Positions 1-5,372 of a DNA stretch of 5,407 nucleotides are shown piece after piece. The first letter of the stretch is position 1, and each line of letters opens with the position of its first letter. Origin of the DNA: Clostridiales bacterium UBA1779 (GTDB lineage Bacteria > Bacillota > Clostridia > Oscillospirales > CAG-272). A program made the translations under genes and the position numbers. The stretch is taken from NCBI GenBank assembly GCA_002314565.1, contig DCGL01000121.1, positions 1,603-7,009 of the forward strand. The letters are read 5' to 3'. The notes below the pieces were generated by a model. The model was not told where the DNA came from, did no database searches, and was given only the letters and a program-made list of their open reading frames with translations.

Positions 1-23
1 TACGTCCCCTGGTCCGCCCCCTG

Positions 24-52
24 TTGACTAAAAGTTCATCTCAGTGTATAAT
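24..52 (+). promoter_or_regulatory. Sigma-A-type promoter of the regulator/kinase genes
   Basis: A -35 box TTGACT (24-29) and a perfect -10 box TATAAT (47-52) are separated by exactly 17 bases, close to the bacterial housekeeping consensus. Transcription would begin near 58-60, leaving a leader of about 15 bases before the regulator start at 75. No direct repeat or palindrome resembling the element at 2057-2080 overlaps it, so expression is probably constitutive. The match is seen directly; promoter activity is inferred. Confidence 0.85.
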
Positions 53-63
53 TAAGACAAAAC

Positions 64-70
64 AGGAGGG
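64..70 (+). promoter_or_regulatory. Strong ribosome binding site fixing the regulator start
   Basis: AGGAGGG lies four bases before ATG 75, a near-perfect Shine-Dalgarno sequence at a workable distance. It decides the start. The reading frame could be extended upstream to a TTG at 24, but that TTG is the first three bases of the -35 box and would not be in the transcript. Confidence 0.9.
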
Positions 71-74
71 CGAA

Positions 75-785
75 ATGGAAAAATTCAGGATTTTACTCAT
101 TGAGGACGAGCGGGAGCTTGCCGCTATCGTGTCAGAAATACTCGAAGACCACGGATATGCCGTCGAAACGGCAGATTCTGCCGCTGCGGCTTTTGAAAAA
201 ATGGGAAAAAACGCCTTCCATCTGATTGTGCTTGACATCAATCTGCCGGATTCGGACGGCTTTGCCGTCTGCCGCGAAATCCGCAGAAATTCTGACGTGC
301 CGATTATCTTCGCCAGCGCGAGAACGGGCGAAAACGAGAAAATCACCGGCCTTGATATCGGAGGGGACGACTATATTCCGAAGCCTTTTTCGTCAAACGT
401 CCTGCTCGCCCATATCAACGCCTCACTGCGCCGCGCCTACGGCTTCGGAAAAGCCGCCGACGCAGTGCGCTTCGGAAATATCGAGGTGGACTTTTCTTCA
501 AGGAGCGTCCGCAGGGATTCCAAAACCGTTCAGCTGTCCCTGCGCGAATTCGACCTTCTTGCCTGCCTTTGCCGCAGCATCAACACGGCAGTGACAAAGG
601 AAAAGCTGCTTTCCGACGTCTGGGGCATCTACAGCGAAACCGACCCGTCAACGCTGACGGTTCACATCCGCTGGCTGCGCGAAAAGCTCGAGGATGACCC
701 GCAGAATCCGCAATATATCCGGACGGTTTATAAGGTGGGTTATATGCTCTGCGACGGGACCGTAAAGAAAGAATCGGAAGACTGA
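75..785 (+). CDS. Two-component response regulator, OmpR/PhoB family
   Basis: Complete 236-residue DNA-binding response regulator, normal length for the family. The receiver domain covers about residues 3-118. The acidic pair is Glu10/Asp11, the phosphoacceptor is Asp54 in LIVLDINLPDSDG, the switch Ser/Thr position is Ser81 and the conserved lysine is Lys103 in the DDYIPKPF motif. A winged-helix Trans_reg_C domain follows (about 131-230), with the recognition-helix region around TLTVHIRWLREKLE and the closing IRTVYKVGYML wing. It is expected to be phosphorylated by the kinase encoded next and, by family precedent, to bind tandem half-sites as a dimer. The dyad/direct-repeat element at 2057-2080, ahead of the transporter genes, is the obvious candidate target. 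VanR-, VncR- or BceR-like roles are all possible; the sequence alone does not choose, so no symbol is given. Confidence 0.95.
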   Translation: MEKFRILLIEDERELAAIVSEILEDHGYAVETADSAAAAFEKMGKNAFHLIVLDINLPDSDGFAVCREIRRNSDVPIIFASARTGENEKITGLDIGGDDYIPKPFSSNVLLAHINASLRRAYGFGKAADAVRFGNIEVDFSSRSVRRDSKTVQLSLREFDLLACLCRSINTAVTKEKLLSDVWGIYSETDPSTLTVHIRWLREKLEDDPQNPQYIRTVYKVGYMLCDGTVKKESED

Positions 786-800
786 GAGATAAATTCTTCA

Positions 801-881
801 ATGTTTGAAGCTTTTGCTTCGCCAACCCCACCGCAACACATACGAAAGGATGCTTTTGCTTTGCAAAAGCTATGGTCATAA
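801..881 (+). CDS. Possible 26-codon leader ORF ending at the kinase start
   Basis: An ATG at 801 opens a 26-codon frame closed by TAA at 879-881, one base before the preferred kinase ATG at 883. The peptide begins MFEAFASPTPP and ends KDAFALQKLWS; the EAFAS and DAFAL segments come from the 16-base DNA repeat. It has no signal peptide or recognised domain. The ribosome site is poor (GAGAGA at 784-789, about 11 bases upstream), but ribosomes finishing the regulator at 785 could reinitiate here. Because the kinase ATG has no convincing ribosome site, translation of this frame could deliver ribosomes to it. It may equally be a chance frame through a non-coding repeat. Confidence 0.25.
   Translation: MFEAFASPTPPQHIRKDAFALQKLWS
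852..870 (+). promoter_or_regulatory. Perfect hairpin just upstream of the kinase start
   Basis: GCTTTTGC-TTT-GCAAAAGC forms an uninterrupted 8-bp stem with a 3-base loop. It lies between a purine-rich GAAAGG (844-849), the only Shine-Dalgarno-like stretch nearby, and the kinase ATG at 883. Folding could shorten the effective distance between the two or restrict ribosome access. The stem is seen directly; a role in translation control is inferred. Confidence 0.4.
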
Positions 882-882
882 A

Positions 883-2025
883 ATGAAAAAACGCCTCTTA
901 ACGGCCTTTGCATCAACGCTTTTTTTGCTGCTTGCTCTGTTTGTGCTTGCTGAAATCTTCACCCTGTCGGGCTCCGGCAATCCGGATGACGAAAAAAGCG
1001 AGCAGCTCGTTGCTCTGAGCGATATTTCCGGCTGCATCAATGAGGGAAAGACCGCTGACGCCCTCGCCTCGATAGAAAAAATGAGGGCGGATATCGTCAG
1101 AGGCAAATCGCAACGCCTGACGAATCCCTGGATTATAGTCAGTTTTGCAGTCAGTCTCTGCTTCGTCTGCGGAATTTTCATTTACGTCTGGCTTACGGTT
1201 CTGCTTCCTTTTGAAAAAATGAAGGAGTACGCCGGTGAAGTCGCCGCAGGAAATCTCGATCTGCCTCTTGATCTGTCCCGCGGGAGCTATTTCGGAGCCT
1301 TTACCTGGGCCTTTGACAGTATGAGACGCGAAATCGTGCGGGCGCGCTCCGCAGAGAAGGAGGCCCTGAATAACGGAAAGACCGTTATTGCCTCGCTGTC
1401 GCACGATATAAAAACTCCTGTTTCCTCACTGCTGCTTTACGCCGAAGCGCTTGAGGCAAATATGGATACAAGCATTGAAAAACGCAAAAAATACACGGAT
1501 ATTATCAAGGCAAAGTGCGAAGAGATTGCGAGACTGACGAACGACCTCTTCGTGCATTCGCTGTCCGAAATGGGCAGGATCAGCATCACGGAGGAAAACG
1601 TCAATCTGACCGAATTTGTCGCCGCGTCTGTCACCGAACTCTGCGCCGACGGAAAAAGCGTTACGGCGTCACTTCCGGAAAAGCCCGTCGTGATTTGTGC
1701 CGACAGAAAGAGACTTGTTCAGATCTGCGAGAACCTCACGAACAATGCGGCAAAATACGCAAAAACTCCCGTCTGCATCACGCTGCGCTGTGAAGAGGAT
1801 AATGCGGTTATCGTATTCAAGGATGAGGGACCCGGCATACCGGACAGCGATCTTCCGTTTGTTTTCGGCAAGTTTTACCGCGGTAAAAATACCGGCGACG
1901 AGAACGGTTCGGGACTTGGGCTGTTTATCGTGAAGGAGCTGACTGAGAAAATGGGCGGCAGCGTTATGCTTGCAAACAAGTGCGGACTTGAGGTCACGCT
2001 TGCGTTTCCAATTTCAAAACAGTGA
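883..2025 (+). CDS. Sensor histidine kinase with HAMP domain
   Basis: 380-residue membrane kinase, complete. Membrane segment 1 spans about residues 5-27 and segment 2 about 83-106, enclosing a 55-residue extracytoplasmic loop rich in charged residues. A HAMP linker follows (about 107-155, with Pro109 and Glu119), then the HisKA dimerisation helix with His174 in SLSHDIKTPVSSLL. The ATP-binding domain has the N box (ENLTNNAAKY, 283-292), the G1 box DEGPGI (314-319), the F box FGKFYRG and the G2 box GSGLGL (342-347). All catalytic motifs are intact. The kinase should autophosphorylate His174 and pass phosphate to Asp54 of the regulator. Its loop is longer than the roughly 25-residue loop of BceS-type intramembrane kinases, and it has a HAMP domain, so direct ligand sensing remains possible. 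Start: ATG 883 gives a normal KKR-then-hydrophobic N-terminus; in-frame TTG 805, ATG 850 and TTG 856 are alternatives. TTG 856 has GAAAGG six bases upstream. Confidence 0.93.
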   Translation: MKKRLLTAFASTLFLLLALFVLAEIFTLSGSGNPDDEKSEQLVALSDISGCINEGKTADALASIEKMRADIVRGKSQRLTNPWIIVSFAVSLCFVCGIFIYVWLTVLLPFEKMKEYAGEVAAGNLDLPLDLSRGSYFGAFTWAFDSMRREIVRARSAEKEALNNGKTVIASLSHDIKTPVSSLLLYAEALEANMDTSIEKRKKYTDIIKAKCEEIARLTNDLFVHSLSEMGRISITEENVNLTEFVAASVTELCADGKSVTASLPEKPVVICADRKRLVQICENLTNNAAKYAKTPVCITLRCEEDNAVIVFKDEGPGIPDSDLPFVFGKFYRGKNTGDENGSGLGLFIVKELTEKMGGSVMLANKCGLEVTLAFPISKQ

Positions 2026-2056
2026 AAAATTCTGAAAAAAACATCATTTTTTGTGC

Positions 2057-2092
2057 TCCTTAAGGACTTCTTAATAAGAAAAGGGGTATAAT
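2057..2092 (+). promoter_or_regulatory. Likely regulator-activated promoter of the transporter operon
   Basis: A perfect -10 box TATAAT (2087-2092) has no recognisable -35; the bases 17 upstream read GGACTT. In that region lie a 10-bp perfect palindrome TCCTTAAGGA (2057-2066) and, one base later, TTCTTA-A-TAAGAA (2068-2080), a 6-bp inverted repeat around one central base. Read as direct repeats, CTTAA recurs at 2059 and 2070, an 11-base interval. OmpR/PhoB-family regulators typically bind direct repeats spaced 10-11 bases next to a weak -35, so this is the natural target of the regulator at 75-785. The repeats and -10 are seen; the identity of the binder is inferred. Confidence 0.72.
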
Positions 2093-2112
2093 CAGGTCAT
2101 AAAGTGAAAAAA

Positions 2113-2124
2113 TCTCATATGAGA
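2113..2124 (+). promoter_or_regulatory. 12-bp palindrome in the transporter mRNA leader
   Basis: TCTCATATGAGA is a perfect palindrome lying about 13-24 bases downstream of the expected start of transcription (near 2100) and just ahead of the ATPase ribosome site. A shifted pairing, AATCTC (2111-2116) with GAGATT (2123-2128), is also possible. It could be an operator for a second regulator or a small leader stem. No function can be assigned. Confidence 0.35.
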
Positions 2125-2135
2125 GATTCACGGAA

Positions 2136-2142
2136 AAGGAAG
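2136..2142 (+). promoter_or_regulatory. Ribosome binding site supporting the ATPase start
   Basis: AAGGAAG precedes ATG 2152 by nine bases, a slightly long but acceptable distance. The alternative in-frame starts, GTG 2104 and ATG 2119, have no purine-rich site before them, and GTG 2104 would fall about at the 5' end of the mRNA. ATG 2152 is therefore preferred. Confidence 0.65.
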
Positions 2143-2151
2143 AACATTATT

Positions 2152-2913
2152 ATGAAAGAATGTATCATTTCAGCCAAGGGGCTGTGCAAGAGCTTCGTAA
2201 ATGAAGGAGTTCAGAACCACGTGCTTTCCGGCATTGACCTGGATATTTACCGCGGGGATTTTACCGTAATTATGGGAGTTTCGGGCTCCGGCAAATCCAC
2301 GCTTATGTATGCGCTCAGCGGTATGGACCGCGCAACCTCAGGCAGTATTACGTATAACGGTACGAACATTGCGGCAGCGAAAGAAAACAAGCTGGCACAG
2401 TTGCACCGCAGCGATTTCGGCTTCGTTTTTCAGCAGATTCATCTGGTTTCGAATCTCACGCTGAGAGAAAATATTGAGGTCGCAGGCTATCTTTCCGGCA
2501 AATACCACGCAAAAGACGTGAAAAAAGAAGCAGATGAGCTGATTTCCCGTATGAATATTGAAAAATGTGCAGATAACCTTCCTCAGAGAACATCGGGAGG
2601 TGAACAGCAGAGATCTGCGATAGCCCGCGCCGTTATCCACAAGCCCGAGCTGGTTTTTGCCGATGAGCCGACAGGAGCACTCAACCGTGCAGGTACTGAA
2701 ACGGTTCTGGATTTGCTGTCTGAGCTCAACCGGGAGGGACAGAGCATACTTATGGTCACTCATGACCGCGAAGCAGCCCTCAGAGGAAGCAGAATCGTTT
2801 ATCTGTCTGACGGAAAAATCATCGGGGAGCTCGAGCTTCCGGTGTACGATGCCTCAAACACGGACAGCCGCCGTGCTCAGCTGTCTGCCTGGCTTGAATC
2901 GCTGAAGTGGTGA
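2152..2913 (+). CDS. ABC transporter ATP-binding protein, MacB/LolD/BceA type
   Basis: 253-residue cytoplasmic ATPase, full length for the family. Walker A is GVSGSGKST (42-50) with Lys48. The Q-loop glutamine is Gln94 in FVFQQ, the signature is TSGGEQQR (147-154) and Walker B is LVFADEP with Asp171 and catalytic Glu172. The D-loop reads GALN instead of the usual ALD, and the switch histidine is His204 in MVTHD. All residues for ATP binding and hydrolysis are present. The TSGGEQQR signature and the ADEPTGAL stretch place it with ATPases that drive FtsX-type permeases in lipoprotein release, antimicrobial-peptide resistance and signalling. A short C-terminal extension of about 30 residues follows the last core strand. 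The permease gene starts 5 bases after the stop, so the two are almost certainly partners, with the ATPase acting as a dimer on the cytoplasmic face. It has its own candidate promoter at 2057-2092. Confidence 0.95.
   Translation: MKECIISAKGLCKSFVNEGVQNHVLSGIDLDIYRGDFTVIMGVSGSGKSTLMYALSGMDRATSGSITYNGTNIAAAKENKLAQLHRSDFGFVFQQIHLVSNLTLRENIEVAGYLSGKYHAKDVKKEADELISRMNIEKCADNLPQRTSGGEQQRSAIARAVIHKPELVFADEPTGALNRAGTETVLDLLSELNREGQSILMVTHDREAALRGSRIVYLSDGKIIGELELPVYDASNTDSRRAQLSAWLESLKW
2909..2913 (+). promoter_or_regulatory. Ribosome binding site at the ATPase stop
   Basis: GGTGA, complementary to the 16S rRNA tail, overlaps the ATPase TGA stop (2911-2913) and lies five bases before ATG 2919. This favours ATG 2919 over GTG 2907, which would have no usable site, and suggests that translation of the permease is coupled to that of the ATPase. 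Confidence 0.6.
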
Positions 2914-2918
2914 CGGAA

Positions 2919-5285
2919 ATGAAGAACGCATTTTTCACACTCGTCCGCGCGGGTCTGCGTCAGCGCAGAAAGCTGTTCATCGGCGAATTTCTCATTATGC
3001 TGCTTGTAATCTGCCTTGTTTCCGCCAGCGTTTCCTGTAAATTCGGAATCGAGCGCGGAATTGAAAAAGCAGATGCTATGGATATTCAGTTTACCTCGTC
3101 CTGGTTGATGGTCAATATACCGGCGGGCGAGACGGACCGGCTGAAGAATAATTCGGAGGTCGGAAAAGTAACCGTAATTCACAGCCTCGCTTTACATGAC
3201 TATTCGGGTTCTATGAACTTTCTCTGCCTTGCATCAACTCCGACCGCGGATACCGTATTTATGAACTCCGACTGTTCGCAAACCGTTTCGGATATTCCGA
3301 AGATTGCCCCCGGAACCGTTTATATCTCGCAGGGGTATCAGGGACATAAAATCGGGGACGTCATCAAGACCAAAATGAATTATGACGGGGCGCCGGAGCA
3401 CTCATTTACCGTTGCCGGTTACATTCTTGATACCTGTCTCGGCTCTTACGGTATGGGAACGAAAAATTTCATCATTTCCGAAGAAGATATGACGATGCTT
3501 GAGGAAGAAGCGAAAGCAGCCGCATCGGCAGAGGCAGAACAGGGAAAAGAAAATCCCGGAAGTTGGCTGTCATTCAGCTTTTATTATGTTTTAAAGGCTG
3601 AAGCTTCCGATATGAGCGAAGCGGAGTTCACAAAATATATCAACGGCGAGTTCCCATTTCTGAAAACAGCATTGTTTACCAACTCCAGAAGCTATTTCGA
3701 TTACGTTAATACGCTGATAGTAGACATAATAATGAACATAATGTTCGTTTTTGCACTCCTTCTGTTTATCGTCCTTCTTATTGTTACCGTTCACAATATC
3801 TCATCAAGCCTTAGACTTGACTATACGGATATCGGTATTCTGCGCTCAAACGGAGCAGACAGAAAGCTGCCGATGCTCATTGTCTGTGCAGAACATCTGT
3901 CCGTACTGACACTTGGTGCGATAAGCGGACTTGCTCTGTCAATTCCGCTGTCTTACGTGCTTTCAGGACCGTTTCAGGTATTTACGGCAATTCCCGCCTC
4001 CCCGTACATCGTCTGGTGGATAGTGCTTCCGGTAATTCTGATTGTACTGATTATTTCGACAGCAGCCATTCTGCTGTCAGGCAGAAAAATCACCTCAGTG
4101 TCTTCGCTGTCGGCAATAAACGGAGGAATGCAGGACGTTCATTTTTCCGCTCTTGTACGCAGTAAAATATCCGGTCATTTTCTTTCGATGTCACTGGCTC
4201 TGCGTCAGCTTCTCTCGGCTTCTGTTCATTATGCCGGAATTGCCGTGATTGCGGCCCTGCTTATTTTTATTATGCTGCTGAACGGTACGGTTGACTCGTC
4301 AATCAGGTCCAGAAGGGCCATGAGTGAGATGGGAATGGTTTTGGCTGATATGGCATTTGTGTTTGATTCTAAGGACGATTTAAGCGGGCTGATTGAAAAA
4401 GCCGATGCAATAGTGGCTGAATATTCCGAGTATCAGCGCATCAGCTATTGTAACTATTATGCATACATCAACGACGAACACTGCCGCTGGGATCTTTACA
4501 ATGACGATTACGCCATTCCCGTTCATAAAGGCAGAGCGCCTTTGCATGACAATGAAATTGCCATAACCGAAATTATGGCGGATTATCTCAGCGTGAAAAT
4601 CGGAGACGAGGTTACGCTTTCTTACGGGGACGTCAGTGTTGTATGCACGGTTACGGGATTTTCCCAGACAATCTACGATCTCGGTCAAGCAATAACGATG
4701 AATTACAGAACTGCCGAAAAGTTCGGACTTGAATTAAATAAGGAGGTAGCTTACGTTCTTGAAGATGTTTCCGTGCGGACTTCGGCTTATGATGCCGTTC
4801 TTGATGCTCTCGGTGACAGTATTTCAAAATCAGATGTCAACGAAAAAGAGTATGTACCGTATATGGAAGACTATTTGGGCATAGTTAAAATAATCGAAAT
4901 CGTTCTTTATACTACTTCCGTTCTGATTTGCTTTATCACGGTTTCAATGAACTGCTCAAAGCTTCTGATAATCGAAAAACGCAATCTCGGCATTTACAGA
5001 GCGATGGGCTTTTCGGTCCGTGGTCTTCGCCTTCAGTTCGCCTTCCGCTTCCTGTTTGCGTCGGCGCTCGGAACTCTGCTCGGCTATGCCGCGAATTTCC
5101 TCTTTTCCGAAAAAGTCATATCTCTTCTGCTCAGATCCGTAGGCTTTTCCTACTTCGTTTCCGAATACAGCTTTGAGGGACTTCTGCTTCCTCTCGCAAT
5201 CATCTGGATTTTCTTCTTTGTCTTTGCCTATCTCGAATCCCGCAAGGTCAAAAAGAATGAAATCAGAAATCTTGTGACGGAATAA
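2919..5285 (+). CDS. Two-domain FtsX/MacB-type ABC permease
   Basis: 788-residue membrane protein, complete. Hydrophobicity suggests eight membrane segments in two 1+3 halves, at about residues 19-40, 265-292, 318-348, 363-387, then 436-456, 655-677, 706-730 and 752-772. Each half has a large extracytoplasmic domain after its first segment (about 41-264 and 457-654). Both carry MacB_PCD-like stretches (VYISQGYQGHKIGDVIKT; ADYLSVKIGDEVTLSYGD). Each half also has an FtsX cytoplasmic loop motif after its second segment (DIGILRSNGADRK at 304-316; LGIYRAMGFSVRG at 690-702), the expected contact with the ATPase. The protein is thus an internal duplication that could work as a single-chain pair of FtsX domains. 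Unlike BceB it does not show ten segments with one loop. Loop cysteines are at 103, 119 and 173 in the first domain and 511, 522 and 576 in the second. MacB/LolCDE-type mechanotransmission is the family model; the substrate is unknown. In-frame GTG 2907 is a less likely start. Confidence 0.93.
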   Translation: MKNAFFTLVRAGLRQRRKLFIGEFLIMLLVICLVSASVSCKFGIERGIEKADAMDIQFTSSWLMVNIPAGETDRLKNNSEVGKVTVIHSLALHDYSGSMNFLCLASTPTADTVFMNSDCSQTVSDIPKIAPGTVYISQGYQGHKIGDVIKTKMNYDGAPEHSFTVAGYILDTCLGSYGMGTKNFIISEEDMTMLEEEAKAAASAEAEQGKENPGSWLSFSFYYVLKAEASDMSEAEFTKYINGEFPFLKTALFTNSRSYFDYVNTLIVDIIMNIMFVFALLLFIVLLIVTVHNISSSLRLDYTDIGILRSNGADRKLPMLIVCAEHLSVLTLGAISGLALSIPLSYVLSGPFQVFTAIPASPYIVWWIVLPVILIVLIISTAAILLSGRKITSVSSLSAINGGMQDVHFSALVRSKISGHFLSMSLALRQLLSASVHYAGIAVIAALLIFIMLLNGTVDSSIRSRRAMSEMGMVLADMAFVFDSKDDLSGLIEKADAIVAEYSEYQRISYCNYYAYINDEHCRWDLYNDDYAIPVHKGRAPLHDNEIAITEIMADYLSVKIGDEVTLSYGDVSVVCTVTGFSQTIYDLGQAITMNYRTAEKFGLELNKEVAYVLEDVSVRTSAYDAVLDALGDSISKSDVNEKEYVPYMEDYLGIVKIIEIVLYTTSVLICFITVSMNCSKLLIIEKRNLGIYRAMGFSVRGLRLQFAFRFLFASALGTLLGYAANFLFSEKVISLLLRSVGFSYFVSEYSFEGLLLPLAIIWIFFFVFAYLESRKVKKNEIRNLVTE

Positions 5286-5290
5286 AAAAA

Positions 5291-5330
5291 GGCGATGTTA
5301 AAAAAGTCATCGACTTTTTTAACAGTCGCC
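5291..5330. terminator. Long hairpin after the permease, T-run only on the minus strand
   Basis: A 13-bp perfect stem (5296-5308 with 5312-5324, loop ATC) is extended by GGCGA/TCGCC (5291-5295 with 5326-5330), with a single bulged G at 5325. It begins five bases after the permease stop. Seven A residues precede it (5284-5290), so for minus-strand transcripts it is a textbook stem followed by U7. On the + strand no T-run follows. It probably ends transcription arriving from the right, and may stabilise the 3' end or assist termination of the permease mRNA. Confidence 0.65.
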
Positions 5331-5372
5331 GGCAAATTGCCCCTCGGCGGCAAACCGCGCCGCCGTTTTGCC
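5331..5372 (+). terminator. Second, GC-rich hairpin with a short T-run
   Basis: CGGCGGC (5345-5351) pairs with GCCGCCG (5359-5365) around a 7-base loop and is followed by TTTT (5366-5369). An outer pairing, GGCAAA (5331-5336) with TTTGCC (5367-5372), or a local GGCAA-A-TTGCC fold (5331-5341), is also possible. This is the only stem-plus-T arrangement on the + strand here, so it may be the actual terminator of the transporter operon. Four T's are few, and it may instead be part of a palindromic intergenic repeat. Confidence 0.42.

Larger units (their letters stand above)
786..882 (+). repeat. Structured gap between regulator and kinase, possible small dispersed repeat
   Basis: These 97 bases separate two genes that usually abut. 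A 16-base unit occurs at 807-822 and 849-864 (GAAGCTTTTGCTTCGC and GATGCTTTTGCTTTGC, 14 of 16 identical), 42 bases apart. Each copy lies in a hairpin: GAAGC/GCTTC with a 4-base loop at 807-820, and an uninterrupted 8-bp stem with a 3-base loop at 852-870. GCTTTTGC at 810-817 could also pair with GCAAAAGC at 863-870, so alternative folds exist. There is no T-run after either stem, so neither looks like a terminator. Its compact self-complementary make-up is like intergenic repeats found in many copies in some Clostridia, but copy number cannot be tested here. Confidence 0.45.

Noticed and set aside
1..23. Possible tail of an upstream gene
   Set aside because: Only 23 bases precede the promoter, with no stop context or hairpin that could be interpreted.
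24..74. Upstream extension of the regulator to a TTG at base 24
   Set aside because: The TTG is part of the -35 hexamer and precedes the predicted transcription start; ATG 75 has an excellent ribosome site and gives the standard receiver N-terminus.
913..1404. 163-codon open frame on the minus strand inside the kinase gene
   Set aside because: It lies entirely opposite a kinase with intact domains, shows no recognisable domain and is explained by codon bias of the real gene.
2035..2052. A7-CATCA-T6 stretch after the kinase, considered as a terminator
   Set aside because: The stem would be A-T pairs only, with no GC core; too weak for a credible intrinsic terminator. Some read-through from kinase into transporter genes is therefore likely.
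2338..2763. 141-codon minus-strand open frame opposite the ATPase
   Set aside because: It mirrors the conserved ATPase coding sequence; there is no recognisable family and no promoter or ribosome site evident to support it.
2919..5285. Calling the permease BceB
   Set aside because: Hydrophobic segments indicate a duplicated 1+3/1+3 layout with two large ectodomains, not ten segments with one large loop.
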